Below are positions 43,728 through 54,436 of a DNA stretch of 64,000 nucleotides, piece by piece; the stretch's first letter is position 1; every line of letters begins with the position of its first letter. Origin of the DNA: Photobacterium sp. JCM 19050 (lineage in GTDB: Bacteria > Pseudomonadota > Gammaproteobacteria > Enterobacterales > Vibrionaceae); the NCBI GenBank assembly GCA_001310455.1, contig BAXG01000028.1:1-64000 (forward strand), read 5' to 3'. The translations under genes were made by a program, and so were the position numbers. The notes beneath the pieces were generated by a model, which worked only from the letters and a program-made list of their open reading frames with translations, made no database searches and was not told the origin of the DNA.

Positions 43728-44618
43728 TCACACTTCCTCGCCGAGCAATGCAAGAATTTCTTTCAGTTTGTCTTGCTGGTCAAACTCAATAACCAGCTTT
43801 CCACTGCCGTTTTTCCGTTGAGATACCTGGACAGGCGTACCAAGTTTATCAATAAGTTTCTGTTGCCATGGAAGGATTTCTTCTTCACGGTTACTTTTTG
43901 ATTTCTCAACAGGTTCTAACAGTTTTTTTACTAATGTTTCCGTTTGCCGAACAGTCAGTGAACGGTTAACGATTTGCAGCGCAGCATCCAATTGGGCTTC
44001 ACCATCAAGTGCCAGCAGTGCCCTTGCGTGACCCATTTCAATTTGCCGATTGGACAAAAGTGTTTTTACACCCGACTGTAACCCATTAAGACGCAAAAGG
44101 TTACTGATGGTTGTGCGGGATTTACCGAGGGCATCGGCAACTTGTTGGTGGGTCAGTTGGAAATCGTTGATTAACCGGTCGAGCGCTTCCGCAGTTTCCA
44201 TCGCATTGAGATCTTCACGCTGAATGTTCTCAATCAGAGCTACAGCGCCCGCGGTGCGGTCATCAAACTCTCGAACTATACAGGGAACTTTCGTCAGACC
44301 AGCCAGTTTGGAGGCGCGCCAGCGGCGCTCACCGGCGATAATTTCGTACTCATGGGAATCGACCTGGCGAACAACCAGCGGCTGGATAACGCCCTGGGCA
44401 CGGATAGACTCTGCCAACTCTTCAAGCGACGCCGTATCCATATCCTGACGGGGTTGGTAAGAGCCGGGTCTGAGTTGGGTCAGTGCCAGATCCACAAGTT
44501 TACCCTGCACGGAAAGTTCTTCGGCATGCTCAGCGGTTGCCAGCTTTTCCGAAGCGCGTGCACTGGTAGACAGAAGTGCGTCAAGCCCTTTGCCAAGACC
44601 GCGTTTGGTTGCGTTCAT
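43728..44618 (-). CDS. parB: Chromosome partitioning protein ParB
   Basis: ParB binds parS sites near the origin, spreads as a CTP-dependent clamp, and works with ParA to separate new origins. The 296-residue protein has the CTP-binding motif ITGERRWRASKLAGL in the N-terminal domain and a helix-turn-helix (LTHQQVADALGKSRTTISNL), plus a C-terminal dimerisation domain. It starts 9 bases after parA. Two perfect parS palindromes are near the right end of the window. Confidence 0.96.
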   Translation of the reverse strand: MNATKRGLGKGLDALLSTSARASEKLATAEHAEELSVQGKLVDLALTQLRPGSYQPRQDMDTASLEELAESIRAQGVIQPLVVRQVDSHEYEIIAGERRWRASKLAGLTKVPCIVREFDDRTAGAVALIENIQREDLNAMETAEALDRLINDFQLTHQQVADALGKSRTTISNLLRLNGLQSGVKTLLSNRQIEMGHARALLALDGEAQLDAALQIVNRSLTVRQTETLVKKLLEPVEKSKSNREEEILPWQQKLIDKLGTPVQVSQRKNGSGKLVIEFDQQDKLKEILALLGEEV

Positions 44619-44627
44619 TCCTTTCCC

Positions 44628-45424
44628 TTAAGCGCTAACAGCCGAGCCAGTGATAACACTGCTCTCTTCCCGGCGTAACATTTCTCCGGCTAAGGCGAGA
44701 TAAGCCTTGGCACCACTGGAATATTTGTCGTAATACATGGCAGGTTTACCGTGACTTGGCGCTTCCGCCAAACGCACGTTTCTTGGGATGACAGTCCGGT
44801 AAACCTTATCGCCAAAGTGGGTTTTGATCTGGTCTGAAACTTCCGTTGCCAGCCGGTTGCGCGGGTCGTACATGGTGCGAAGAAGGCCCTCAACATGAAG
44901 CTCTTCATTGACCACTGCCGCGAGTTTGCTGATGGTGTCCATCAGCGCCGTCAGGCTTCCAGGGCAAAATACTCACATTGCATCGGCACCAGAACTGATG
45001 ATGATGCGGTTAACGCATTGATTGTAAGCAGATTTAACGCCGGAGGACAATCGATAAAGATGAAATCATATTTCTCGCGGGCACCTTCCAGCGCCCGGCG
45101 CAGGCGGACTTCGCGGGCAAAAACTTCCATCAGCTTGATTTCAGCCGCTGTGACGTCACCATTGGCTGCAATCAGGTGGTAACCACCACTGGTTTCCCGG
45201 ATAACCACGTCTTCAAACGGGGTTTCTTCCACCAGGAGATCGTACGCTGTAGCATCGACATCGTATTTGTCGACACCACTGGCCATAGTGGCATTTCCCT
45301 GGGGATCCAGATCAATCACCAGCACTTTGCGCTTGGTCGCTGCCAGAGAGGCGGCGAGATTGACACAGGTAGTCGTTTTACCGACCCCGCCCTTTTGATT
45401 CGCAATAGCGATAATTTTGCCCAC
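44628..45424 (-). CDS. parA: Chromosome partitioning ATPase ParA, frameshifted
   Basis: ParA (Soj) is a deviant-Walker ATPase that moves ParB-parS complexes on the nucleoid. The N-terminal part has [31 protein letters not shown] and [13 protein letters not shown]. The C-terminal part ([20 protein letters not shown]) is in another frame. One G restored near 44956 (GAAGGCCTGACGG) gives the conserved [15 protein letters not shown] and about 265 residues. It lies between rsmG and parB on the same strand. Confidence 0.95.
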
Positions 45425-45442
45425 GACAACCCTCGAAGATGT

Positions 45443-46063
45443 TTAGTCCTTAGCAGCCAAGATTACTAGATGACGGTCACCTTCCAATCCAGGTACATGC
45501 AAAGGTTTGATGTCGGTCACAGAACACCAATGTGGCACATCATCCACCTCTGAGGCATCAAGCTGGCCCTTGAGAGCCAGGAAATTTCCGTTTTCAGCAG
45601 GCAAGTGGCGACACCAGGACACCATATCGTTCATTGATGCAAATGCGCGGCTGAGCACACCGTCAAAGCCGGTTTCTGGTTGGTATTCCTCCACCCGACT
45701 CTGTACTGCTGTTACATTTTTAATCCCAAGTTCATGGGTAACCTGGCGGATAAAACGGATTCGTTTACCCAGGCTGTCCAGCAGGACAAATTCCTTGTCA
45801 GGGTTGGTGATTGCCAGAGGAATTCCCGGCAAACCCGGCCCTGTTCCCACATCAATGTAGCGCTCACCATCAAGGTGAGTGCCAACAACGATGCTGTCCA
45901 TGATGTGCTTTACCACCATCTCATTGGGGTCGCGCACCGAGGTCAGGTTATAGGCCTTGTTCCACTTGTTAAGCAGCTCAACGTAACCAATCAATTGGTC
46001 TTGCTGGCTGGCAGGGATTTCCATCCCTGTCTTTTCGATTAATTGACTCAGTAAGGCTTTCAC
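45443..46063 (-). CDS. rsmG: 16S rRNA m7G527 methyltransferase RsmG
   Basis: RsmG (GidB) methylates G527 of 16S rRNA; its loss gives low-level streptomycin resistance in other bacteria. The 206-residue protein (E. coli 207) has the SAM-binding [15 protein letters not shown] and [19 protein letters not shown]. The start is GTG 46063. It follows mnmG by 3 bases, the usual gidA-gidB pair. Confidence 0.96.
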   Translation of the reverse strand: MKALLSQLIEKTGMEIPASQQDQLIGYVELLNKWNKAYNLTSVRDPNEMVVKHIMDSIVVGTHLDGERYIDVGTGPGLPGIPLAITNPDKEFVLLDSLGKRIRFIRQVTHELGIKNVTAVQSRVEEYQPETGFDGVLSRAFASMNDMVSWCRHLPAENGNFLALKGQLDASEVDDVPHWCSVTDIKPLHVPGLEGDRHLVILAAKD

Positions 46064-46066
46064 GTG

Positions 46067-47954
46067 TCAGGCGCCTTTTTTCAACATGCCTTGCTTTTTG
46101 AGGTGTACCAGCAGGATAGAAATCGCCGCAGGGGTAATACCCGAGATACGGGATGCCTTGCCGATCGTTTCCGGACGGGCATCGCGCAGTTTAGCCACCA
46201 CTTCGTTTGACAGCCCCTTCACCACACTGTAATCAAGGTCAATCGGCAGTTGGGTATTTTCGTGACGGCGGGATTTTTCAATCTCGTCCATCTGGCGCTG
46301 GATATAACCTTCGTACTTCACCTGGATCTCTACCTGTTCACGGGCTGCAGGATCGTTGAGCTCAGTGACAAAAGCCGGCAGGGTTTCCAACTGGTCAAAC
46401 GTGATTTCAGGGCGACGGAGAAGATCCTCACCGCTAGCTTCGCGGGTCAGCGGAGATTTCAGCATCTGATTCAGGGCCGGAGCTTCCTCAGACTTTGGAT
46501 TAATCCAGCTTTCACGCAGTTTCTGGCGGGTAATCTCGATGTTTTCCATCTTCCGGTTGAACGCTTCCCAACGCACATCGTCCACCAGACCCAGTTCACG
46601 GCCTTTGGCTGTCAAACGGATATCCGCATTGTCTTCACGCAGCAACAGGCGATATTCAGCGCGAGAGGTGAACATGCGGTACGGTTCTTTGGTACCCAAA
46701 GTTGTCAGGTCATCAACCAGTACACCAGCATACGCTTCCTCACGACGAGGGCTCCAACCCTCTTTTTCCTGTGCTTTCAAGGCTGCGTTGCAGCCTGCCA
46801 GCAAGCCTTGTGCTGCCGCTTCTTCGTAGCCGGTGGTGCCATTAATCTGACCAGCAAAGAACAGGCCTTCGATGAACTTGGTTTCCAGCGTGGTTTTCAG
46901 GTCACGCGGGTCGAAGAAATCGTACTCAATCGCATAACCAGGGCGAACAACGCGGGCGTTTTCAAAGCCGGAGATGGACTGGATAATCGCCATCTGCACG
47001 TCAAACGGCAAACTGGTGTAGATGCCGTTTGGATAAAGTTCATGGGTCGTCAGACTTCAGGCTCAACAAAGATCTGGTGCTTGTCCTTGTCGGCAAAACG
47101 CATCACCTTGTCTTCGATCGACGGACAATATCGCGGACCGATCCCTTCAATGATCCCAGCATACATCGGACTGCGATCCAGGTTAGCGCGGATCACATCA
47201 TGGGTTTTTTCATTGGTGTAGGTGACATAACAAGGCAATTGCTGTGGATGTTCTTCCACGTTGCCCAAGAAGGAAAATACTGGGCACGGGGTATCGCCAT
47301 GTTGCGTCTGCATGACACTGAAATCGACAGTACGTGCGTCGATACGCGGCGGTGTACCGGTTTTCAGGCGCTCTACACGGAATGGCAGCTCTCGCAGGCG
47401 GTTAGCAGGGCAATAGACGGTGGATCGCCAGCGCGGCCACCGGAAAAGTTTTCCAGGCCGATATGGATACGACCCCCGAGGAAGGTACCTACAGTCAGCA
47501 CCACAGATTTGGCACGGAATTTAAGACCCATTTGGGTTACCACGCCGGTAACCCGATCGTTTTCTACGATCAGATCGTCTACCGCCTGCTGGAACAGCAT
47601 CAAATTTGGCTGGTTTTCCAGTTCATGGCGGACAGCGGCTTTGTACAGGGCACGGTCTGCCTGCGCGCGGGTTGCACGCACTGCCGGGCCTTTTGAAGAG
47701 TTGAGGATTCGGAACTGGATACCGCCTTTGTCAATGGCTCGGGCCATCAGGCCGCCCAGTGCATCCACTTCCTTTACCAGATGTCCTTTTCCGATACCAC
47801 CAATTGCCGGGTTGCAAGACATCTGCCCCAGCGTGTCGATATTGTGAGTCAGCAGAAGGGTCTGCTGGCCCATACGGGCTGCTGCCAACGCCGCTTCTGT
47901 ACCGGCGTGACCACCACCGACAACAATGACGTCAAAGCTATCCTGGTAAAACAT
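46067..47954 (-). CDS. mnmG: tRNA uridine modification enzyme MnmG, two frameshifts
   Basis: MnmG (GidA), with MnmE, installs the carboxymethylaminomethyl group at wobble U34. The FAD motif [19 protein letters not shown] opens the protein, followed by [20 protein letters not shown] and [11 protein letters not shown]. The C-terminal helical domain ends near residue 629. Breaks near 47406 (one G, CCTGGCTAACC) and 47055 (one G, GAAGGTCTGACG) divide three segments; the repaired length equals E. coli MnmG (629). It borders oriC, as in E. coli and Vibrio. Confidence 0.96.
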
Positions 47955-47987
47955 GTCTGGACCTCAGCAAGAAAGACTAAAGGGATT

Positions 47988-48389
47988 GATCCGGGGATTG
48001 TGCAAAGGGCGATCATTCTACCGATTTTCCAACCAATAGAGAACTGTGATCTGTGTTTCGATCTTGGGCGAACAAATTATATATAGAAAGAAGATCTTTA
48101 AAGAGATCTTCTGTTAGATCTTTTATATAGATCGCCCATTTCTGTGGATAACCGTTAAATGATCAACAAGATCATGCCTTTGTGGCCGATCATTTGTTGT
48201 TAAGATCATTGGATCAGTCGTTGTAAGAGCTGGGATCAAAATGGGTAGTTATCAACAGGAGGGGGAGGAGGGCTAAATTAATAAATGGATAACTATAGGA
48301 TGATCACTGTTTAGATCTATAGTTATCCACAAATTAGATCTTTAAAAGTGCATTACTTTTGTATATGCAATGTTACTGGTTTATTCACA
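47988..48389. other. Chromosomal replication origin oriC
   Basis: Seventeen GATC sites fall in about 350 bases. Three A/T-rich 13-mers that start GATCT stand in tandem at 48093, 48105 and 48117 with a further GATC at 48130, the DNA-unwinding element pattern of E. coli. Perfect DnaA boxes are TGTGGATAA (48143-48151), TTATCCACA (48323-48331) and TTATTCACA (48381-48389, overlapping the mioC stop codon). A near-match TTATCAACA is at 48249-48257 and a weaker one at about 48284. The flanking genes mnmG and mioC are the ones that border oriC in E. coli and Vibrio. Confidence 0.93.
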
Positions 48390-48827
48390 GAGAAGGTTTT
48401 TCCACTGGGATAACCAGACCTCAGCAGGCTCCTCCGGCATAGGGGTCGCGCTGACATCCACCTCCAGTCGTTGACCGATACGTTTCCCTCCCAGCTTTTC
48501 AAGCAGCGCATCGGCTTTACGCCCGGCGCCACAAAATGTGTCATAACTGGAGTCGCCGATAGCAATAATGCCGTAACGCAGTCCAGAAAGATCCGGCTTC
48601 TGGGTTTCAAGTTGTTCCATCAGGGTTTCAATGGTTTCCGGATAATCTCCGGCTCCATGAGTTGAGGTGATAACCAAAGCCAGCGGGCAGTTGCGTATAT
48701 CACTGATAGCCGCCTCATTGATAACGGTCGTTTGGTGGCCGTCAGCTTCGAGGATTTCAGCAAGCTGGTCACCGACATATTCTGCACCGCCAAGGGTGCT
48801 GCCGGTGATAAGGGTGATGTGGGACAT
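48381..48827 (-). CDS. mioC: FMN-binding protein MioC
   Basis: MioC is a short flavodoxin that helps biotin synthase electron supply and whose transcription crosses oriC in E. coli. The 148-residue protein starts MSHITLITGSTLGGAEYVGD, with the FMN-phosphate loop (TGSTLGGAEY) and STHGAGDYPE and DSSYDTFCGAG flavin loops. ATG 48827 is chosen over an in-frame ATG 48890 because AGAGGTC precedes it and the family begins there. Its direction runs into oriC, and its stop codon overlaps a DnaA box. Confidence 0.94.
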   Translation of the reverse strand: MSHITLITGSTLGGAEYVGDQLAEILEADGHQTTVINEAAISDIRNCPLALVITSTHGAGDYPETIETLMEQLETQKPDLSGLRYGIIAIGDSSYDTFCGAGRKADALLEKLGGKRIGQRLEVDVSATPMPEEPAEVWLSQWKNLLCE

Positions 48828-48920
48828 TTTGACCTCTTGGGCAGTTTCTTGATTAACGTAAGTATTTGAGGTTACGGAGAGCGGCGTCAAGGAGATTTGA
48901 GGAAGCGGGAAAGACGGGGA

Positions 48921-48949
48921 TAAAAAAAGCCGGGTTCATTGACCCGGCT
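48921..48949 (-). terminator. Rho-independent terminator of mnmE
   Basis: AGCCGGGT (48928-48935) and ACCCGGCT (48942-48949) form a perfect stem with T's following on the minus strand. Confidence 0.92.
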
Positions 48950-48954
48950 GTGAA

Positions 48955-50319
48955 TTACTTCCCGATACAGAAAGAGGAGAAGATCCGGCCAAGCAGATCG
49001 TCTGAACTGAACTCACCGGTGATCTCACTGAGGTATTGCTGGGCGATCCGAAGCTCTTCTGCGAGGATCTCGCCGGCAGCAAACGTCGCCAGCTGTTCCT
49101 GCCCGATTTCCAGGTGACGCGCTGCGTTATCGAGCGCCTCAAGATGGCGGCGTCTCGCCATGAACCCACCTTCTGAAGTGCCTGAGAAGCCCATACAGGC
49201 CTTCAGGTGCTCACGTAGGGCATCTATCCCTTCCCCTGTGCGAGCTGAAAGCCGAATCAGTGTAGGCTGACTGACGTGACAAATCCCGAGCTCTTCGCCG
49301 GTAATGTCGGCTTTGTTGCGGATGACTGTAATGCCGATATTCTCCGGCAGGCGGTCGAGGAATTCCGGCCAGATTTCTTCCGGTGTCGTGGCATCTGTCG
49401 TGGTGCCGTCAGCAACAAAAAGTACCCGGTCCGCCTGCACGATTTCATCCCAGGCTCGCTCAATGCCGATGCGTTCGACTTCGTCTGACGCATCACGAAG
49501 ACCTGCGGTGTCGATAATATGAAGCGGCATTCCATCAATGTGGATGTGTTCCCGGAGCACATCCCGGGTGGTGCCGGCGATGTCGGTCACAATCGCGCTG
49601 TCTTTTCCGGAAAGGGCATTGAGCAGGCTCGATTTACCTGCGTTCGGCCGGCCGGCAATTACCACTTTCATGCCCTCGCGCATGATCGCACCCTGATTGG
49701 CCTGTTGTTTTACCGAGGCCAGTTTTTCAATGATTCGGTCGAGATCACCGGATACTTTACCGTCAGAGAGAAAATCTATCTCTTCATCCGGAAAATCAAT
49801 TGCCGCTTCCACATATATGCGCAGGTGAATCAGGGCCTCCACCAGCTCATTAATATGGGTTGAAAAAGCCCCTTGCAAAGACTGGAGTGCCGAGCGGGCT
49901 GCCTGTTCTGAGCTGGCGTCAATGAGATCTGCAATGGCTTCAGCCTGGGCCAGATCCAGTTTGTCGTTAAGGAAGGCCCGTTCAGAAAACTCACCCGGAC
50001 GGGCGGTGCGTACAAAGCCCAGTTCTGTAATCCTGCGGATAAGCATATCCATGATGACCGGGCCGCCATGGCCCTGTAGCTCAAGGACATCTTCACCGGT
50101 AAAGGAGTTTGGGCCGGGGAAGTACAGGGCAATGCCTTGATCGAGGGCGCTGCCGTCTTCCTGGCGAAATGGTAGGTATTCAGCATGGCGTGGGCGCAGT
50201 TCTCGTCCGGTAATTGCAATAGCTACGTCGCGGGCTTTGGGGCCGGATACGCGGACGATACCGACGCCGCCACGGCCGGGAGGCGTTGCCTGGGCAACGA
50301 TGGTGTCATTATCAAACAT
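48955..50319 (-). CDS. mnmE: tRNA modification GTPase MnmE
   Basis: MnmE is the GTPase partner of MnmG in wobble-uridine modification. The 454-residue protein (E. coli 454) has a folate-binding N-terminal domain ([20 protein letters not shown]), a G domain with P-loop [14 protein letters not shown] and NKAD, and the C-terminal CIGK box with the catalytic cysteine. It is complete. It is separated from mnmG by oriC and mioC. Confidence 0.97.
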   Translation of the reverse strand: MFDNDTIVAQATPPGRGGVGIVRVSGPKARDVAIAITGRELRPRHAEYLPFRQEDGSALDQGIALYFPGPNSFTGEDVLELQGHGGPVIMDMLIRRITELGFVRTARPGEFSERAFLNDKLDLAQAEAIADLIDASSEQAARSALQSLQGAFSTHINELVEALIHLRIYVEAAIDFPDEEIDFLSDGKVSGDLDRIIEKLASVKQQANQGAIMREGMKVVIAGRPNAGKSSLLNALSGKDSAIVTDIAGTTRDVLREHIHIDGMPLHIIDTAGLRDASDEVERIGIERAWDEIVQADRVLFVADGTTTDATTPEEIWPEFLDRLPENIGITVIRNKADITGEELGICHVSQPTLIRLSARTGEGIDALREHLKACMGFSGTSEGGFMARRRHLEALDNAARHLEIGQEQLATFAAGEILAEELRIAQQYLSEITGEFSSDDLLGRIFSSFCIGK

Positions 50320-50388
50320 ATAGAAACTCTAACCTGGGTCGGCACAGCTGGCCGGAATTTGGGCTAAGTGTAACCCAGATTGGCGGGA

Positions 50389-50416
50389 TAGAAAAAAGGC
50401 GGCCAGTTGGCCGCCT
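50389..50416 (-). terminator. Rho-independent terminator of yidC
   Basis: AGGCGGCC (50397-50404) and GGCCGCCT (50409-50416) pair around AGTT, with T's following on the minus strand. Confidence 0.9.
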
Positions 50417-50435
50417 CGATATTCATTCAACCGGA

Positions 50436-52054
50436 TCACTTGGCCCGGGTATGAAGACCTTTTTTCTCCAGCGAGCGGTAAATCAGGGTCTGCTGGATCA
50501 GGGTCACGATGTTTGACACCAGCCAGTACAGAACCAGGCCTGCAGGGAAGAACAGGAAGAAGAACGTGAACATGATTGGCATGAAGTTCATGATCTTCTG
50601 CTGCATTGGGTCGGTGATGGTGCTTGGGCTCATCTTCTGGATGAAGAACATGGACACACCCATCAGGATTGGCAGGATGTAGTACGGGTCCTGTGCTGAC
50701 AGGTCGTGGATCCAGCCAAAGAACGGTGCATGGCGCAGTTCAACCGACTCCATCAGTGCCCAGTAAAGGGCGATGAAGATTGGCATCTGAAGAATCAGAG
50801 GGAGACAGCCACCCAGTGGGTTAACTTTCTCTTTCTTGTACAGCTCCATCATCTCCTGGCTCATACGCTGGCGGTCGTCGCCGATACGCTCACGCATTTC
50901 CTGCAGCTTAGGCTGCAGCATGCGCATCTTGGCCATAGAGGTGTACTGTGCCTTGGTCAGCGGGTACATCACACCACGAACCACAAAGGTCAGTACGATG
51001 ATGGCGACACCCCAGTTGCCAACGACACTGTGGATGAAATCCAGCAGCATATGCAGAGGTTTGGCAATGAACCATAGCCAGCCGTAATCGACAACCAAGT
51101 CCAGGTGAGGGGCCACGGCTGCCATTTGGTTTTGCAGCTTAGGACCTACCCACAGAGTGGCGTCGATATTGGCATCCTGTCCGGCAGGGATGGTTACCAT
51201 AGGCATACGAACGCCAATGTAACCTTGGCCGTTTGAAACGCGGGTGTACAGGTTGGACGTTTCGTCAGTGCGAGGTACCCAGGCCGACGCAAAGTAGTGC
51301 TGCAGCATGGCTACCCAGCCTTCCTTCACTGACAGGTTCAGGTTTTTGTCCTGCATGTCATCGAAGCTGTACTTCTCGTAACGCTTGTCGTCACTTGAGT
51401 AGCACCGCCACGGTAAGTTGGCATGGTCAGGCTGCCACCGTCATCCATCAGGGTCTGCTTCAGCTGGGCGTACATTTGTACTGCCGCACTCTTGTCGCTC
51501 TTGTTGTCTACAGAGTAATCAACATCGACCGCGTAGCTGCCGCGCTTGAGGATAAAGGTCTTGGTGTAAGTAATACCGTCTTTAACATAGGTCATCGGTA
51601 CACGCAGTTCATCCTGCCTTCGGCCATCTTGAAGCTGGTGCCGTCAACCTTGAACTGAGCACGGCCTTCTGCAGTGTCGATACCGTTAGGACCGATCAGC
51701 CGCTTTGGGCAATATAAACGTGACCAGGCTTGTCTTGCAGCAGAACAAACGGCTGCTTTGAATCCAGTTCCGCATCATATTTCAGCAGTTTTGCACTGAT
51801 GACATCGCCACCCAGAGTATCAACCTTCAGTGCCAGCACATCGGAGTCGATGGTAATGAGATTGCCTTGTTTGGTTTCGTCCGTGACTGGCTGCGCATTG
51901 GCACCGTCATGGGCAGGAACATCACCACTCGATTGTGCAGTCTGCACTGAGCCTGACCCTGTGGTTGAGGGTTGGTTTCGATCGTCCACTGCTGATAAAG
52001 CAGGAATGATACGAACAATAGGGCAATCAACAGGATATTGCGTTGTGAATCCAT
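50436..52054 (-). CDS. yidC: Membrane protein insertase YidC, four frameshifts
   Basis: YidC inserts proteins into the inner membrane alone or with SecYEG. An N-terminal membrane helix ([20 protein letters not shown]) is followed by a large periplasmic domain and five C-terminal helices. The conserved region [20 protein letters not shown] holds the substrate-contacting arginine of the family. Breaks lie near 51957, 51703, 51617 and 51405, each one base short (G or C runs where resolved). Repaired length is about 540 residues (E. coli 548). YidC is essential, so errors in the sequence are the likely cause. It is preceded by yidD and rnpA. Confidence 0.95.
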
Positions 52055-52056
52055 CG

Positions 52057-52314
52057 TTAATTGTCTCTGTTACTGGATTGTTTTGGTGGAACGGGGTCGT
52101 AGCCACCTTCGTTTAGAGGGTGGCATTTTAATAGACGTTTGGTCGCTAACCAACTTCCTTTCACCACACCGTGAGCTCTGACAGCTTCTATAGCATACTG
52201 AGAACACGTGGGTGTGAAACGGCATCGAGGTCCGATGAGAGGGCTGATTACCAGTTGGTAAAAACGAACCAGTGCAATGACTAGTTTCGCAAGCGGCGAG
52301 ACAGGCGTTGCCAT
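52057..52314 (-). CDS. yidD: Membrane protein insertion efficiency factor YidD
   Basis: The 85-residue protein carries the family signature of invariant cysteines in [20 protein letters not shown] and ends with NEGGYDPVP. It assists YidC-dependent insertion. Its start overlaps the end of rnpA by 34 bases in another frame, a conserved arrangement. Confidence 0.95.
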   Translation of the reverse strand: MATPVSPLAKLVIALVRFYQLVISPLIGPRCRFTPTCSQYAIEAVRAHGVVKGSWLATKRLLKCHPLNEGGYDPVPPKQSSNRDN

Positions 52315-52637
52315 GACCGTTCCAGCTGTTTATGCAGCTCTTCATTGCTGAGCTCGCTGGCGCCTTTCTTGGCAATCACGACGAAATCACAGTGAGGTAG
52401 CTTGTGCTGACGCAGACGGAATGTTTCACGTACCAGACGTTTAAACCGGTTGCGGCCAACAGCAAGTTTGATTTGCTTTTTAGGAACAGCAAGCCCCAGA
52501 CGTGGGAAGTCGAGAGTGTTCGGTTGGGCAAGGATGGTAAAGTAAGGCGAGCCAGCCCGTTGAGGCTGCTTAAAGACGGTTTTGAATTCTTCGGGAGTTA
52601 GCAAACGCAACTCCCGAGGAAAAGCTAGCTTTTTCAC
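52281..52637 (-). CDS. rnpA: Ribonuclease P protein component
   Basis: RnpA supports the catalytic RNA in removing 5' leaders from tRNA precursors. The protein has [20 protein letters not shown], and the signature [17 protein letters not shown] that binds RNA. GTG 52637 is preferred as start because family members begin at the lysine-rich stretch following it; an in-frame TTG at 52649, immediately after the rpmH stop, is the alternative. It is co-transcribed with rpmH. Confidence 0.93.
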   Translation of the reverse strand: MKKLAFPRELRLLTPEEFKTVFKQPQRAGSPYFTILAQPNTLDFPRLGLAVPKKQIKLAVGRNRFKRLVRETFRLRQHKLPHCDFVVIAKKGASELSNEELHKQLERSWQRLSRRLRN

Positions 52638-52649
52638 AAAGCGCAGCAA

Positions 52650-52784
52650 TTATTTTGACAGACGCTTACGGCCTTTAGCACGGCGAGCTGCCAGTACTTT
52701 GCGACCGTTCTTGGTTGCCATGCGAGCACGGAAACCGTGAGTGCGCTTGCGCTTCAGAACAGATGGTTGAAAAGTGCGTTTCAT
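52650..52784 (-). CDS. rpmH: 50S ribosomal protein L34
   Basis: The 44-residue basic protein begins [20 protein letters not shown] and ends [10 protein letters not shown], a standard L34. Length is typical. A good promoter lies upstream, and rnpA follows directly. Confidence 0.98.
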   Translation of the reverse strand: MKRTFQPSVLKRKRTHGFRARMATKNGRKVLAARRAKGRKRLSK

Positions 52785-52931
52785 GGTTTCTACCTTTTAC
52801 TGATCAGAGTTTTGTAGATTTAACCCGGCGTGGGAAGTGACTTCCGACGCCTCCTTACAAAAAAGAGGCGGAATTGTAATCATTGGACCCTAAAGAGTCA
52901 ATGTTTCACCAACCACGATTACGGGCGCTGC

Positions 52932-52959
52932 ATTATACGTCATCCCGGTTAAAGCGCAA
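52932..52959 (-). promoter_or_regulatory. Promoter of rpmH-rnpA
   Basis: Minus-strand -35 TTGCGC (52954-52959), a 16-base spacer and a perfect -10 TATAAT (52932-52937). It leaves a 5' leader of about 140 bases before rpmH. Confidence 0.75.
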
Positions 52960-52965
52960 GGATCC

Positions 52966-53702
52966 TCAACGGATCCCAACTTTTCCCAGAAATCGCTGAA
53001 GTCTAGGATCCTGTGGATGATTAAACAATTGATCCGGCGTACCTTGCTCTGCGATCTTGCCGCCTTCCATAAAGAGTATCCGGTCGGCGACTTCCTTGGC
53101 AAACTGCATTTCATGGGTAACCACCAGCATGGTTTGGTGCTTTGAAGCCAGCGTTTTCATCAGCCCAAGTACTTCACCCACCCATTCCGGTCCAGTGCTG
53201 ACGTCGGTTCATCAAACAGCAAAAGTTTCGGCTCCATAGCCATGGCCCGGCCAATCCCTACTCGCTGTTGCTGACCTCCGGATAGTGCCGCAGGGTAGCT
53301 GTCAGCTTTGTCGGAAAGCCCTATTTCTGCCAGTATGCTGTCTGCTTTTTGATAGGCGCTTTCCTTTTTCCAGCCTTTTACGGTTACCAGGCCTTCAGCG
53401 ATGTTTTGCCGGGCTGTCAGGTGGGCAAACAGGGCATAATTCTGAAACACAAAACCTGTCTGGCGGCGAAGTGAGATAACGTCCCGTTTTGCTGCACTTT
53501 CGCTGTTTACGCAGACATTTCCGACAGAAATAATTCCTTTGTCAGCGGGTTCCAGGAAATTGATGCTGCGAAGCAAGGTGGATTTTCCGGTGCCGCTTGG
53601 GCCGATAATGCAGACGATTTCCCCTTTGGCGATTTCCAGATCTATGCCATCGAGTACCCGGCTGTCACCAAAAGACTTTGTCAGGTTTTCAATCTTTATC
53701 AT
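52966..53702 (-). CDS. Polar amino-acid ABC transporter ATP-binding protein, frameshifted
   Basis: The protein has Walker A GPSGTGKSTLL, the Q-loop QTGFVFQNYALFAHLT, signature LSGGQQQRVGIGRAMAM and Walker B LLLFDEPTSALD, then the H-loop VVTHEMQFAKEVADR. One C is missing near 53191 (GACCCGGAATGG gives DPEWVGEVL). Repaired length is about 245 residues. Best guess for the substrate is cystine or another polar amino acid, from the binding protein upstream. ATG 53702 overlaps the permease stop. Confidence 0.92.
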
Positions 53703-54368
53703 CGTGCATACGCCTTGTTTAGTCGGTTTTCGAGCCGGGTTTGTACCTGGGTCAATACGACAACCACTACCCAGTAAATCAGCTACTGCCAGGAATGCCT
53801 CAAAAAACTTAAAGCTGGATGAGGCTTCCATCTGGGCCTTGGCCATGATCTCAGCAACGCCCAGCGTAAATGCCAGGGAAGTGGATTTGATCATGTCGAT
53901 GAAATAGTTCATCAACGAGGGCAGGGCAACCCGCGTTGCCTGAGGAAGAATAATTCGGGTCATTGCCTGTCGGGTTGTCATGCCGATAGCCAGTGACGCT
54001 TCCATTTGGCTTCGGTCTATCCCTGTAATTGCTGCCCGGATGCTTTCTGCCATATAGGCCGAAAAGTGCAGTGTCAGGCCAATGATTGCTGCGCTGAACG
54101 CATCCATACCGACAAAAACCGGAAATACCTGTGGCAAACCGTAATAAAGGAGGAACAATTGGACCAGAAGCGGTGTTCCCCGGAAAAAGCTGATGTAGAG
54201 CTGGGAAAGGCTGTCCAGCACAGGTACACGGAAAACCCGGATATTGGCGATGGCGGTTGCCAGAATAAGCGAGAAACCGAGCCCCCAGAGCGCCATTTCC
54301 ATCGTGGTGCCGAGATATTTCAGCAAAATTGGCATCAGGGAGAGCATATATTGAAGGTCAAAGGCCAT
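53699..54368 (-). CDS. Polar amino-acid ABC transporter permease, frameshifted
   Basis: This HisM/GlnP-type membrane subunit starts MAFDLQYMLSLMPILLKYLG and has the conserved FFRGTPLLVQLFLLYYGLPQ. Its EAA loop, where the ATPase docks, is EASLAIGMTTRQAMTRIILP. The last segment after FEAFLAVA is out of frame: a change near 53777 (one extra or two missing bases; I cannot decide) brings in LIYWVVVVVLTQVQTRLE and a stop at 53699 that overlaps the ATPase start. Repaired length is about 223 residues. It is followed by a single ATPase gene, so one permease probably acts as a homodimer. Confidence 0.9.
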
Positions 54369-54385
54369 ATCTGGTTCCCGTAGGT

Positions 54386-54408
54386 AAAAATGACCCGGCA
54401 GCCGGGCC
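54386..54408 (-). terminator. Intercistronic hairpin between binding protein and permease
   Basis: GACCCGGC (54392-54399) and GCCGGGCC (54401-54408) can form a stem followed on the minus strand by TTTTT (54386-54390). A partial terminator here would give more binding protein than membrane subunits, as is common in such operons. Confidence 0.6.
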
Positions 54409-54436
54409 ATTGCAGATGCTGTTAGTAAATGGTTAC

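Noticed and set aside
52961..52978. Two GGATCC hexamers as a terminator for the ABC operon.
   Set aside because: The stem is only six pairs and no U tract follows; it more likely arises from coding sequence and the spacer.
53160..54410. An apparent permease-ATPase fusion protein of 416 residues.
   Set aside because: It arises from frame changes: the permease normally ends at 53699, overlapping a normal ATPase start at 53702, and the ATPase continues in another frame to 52966.
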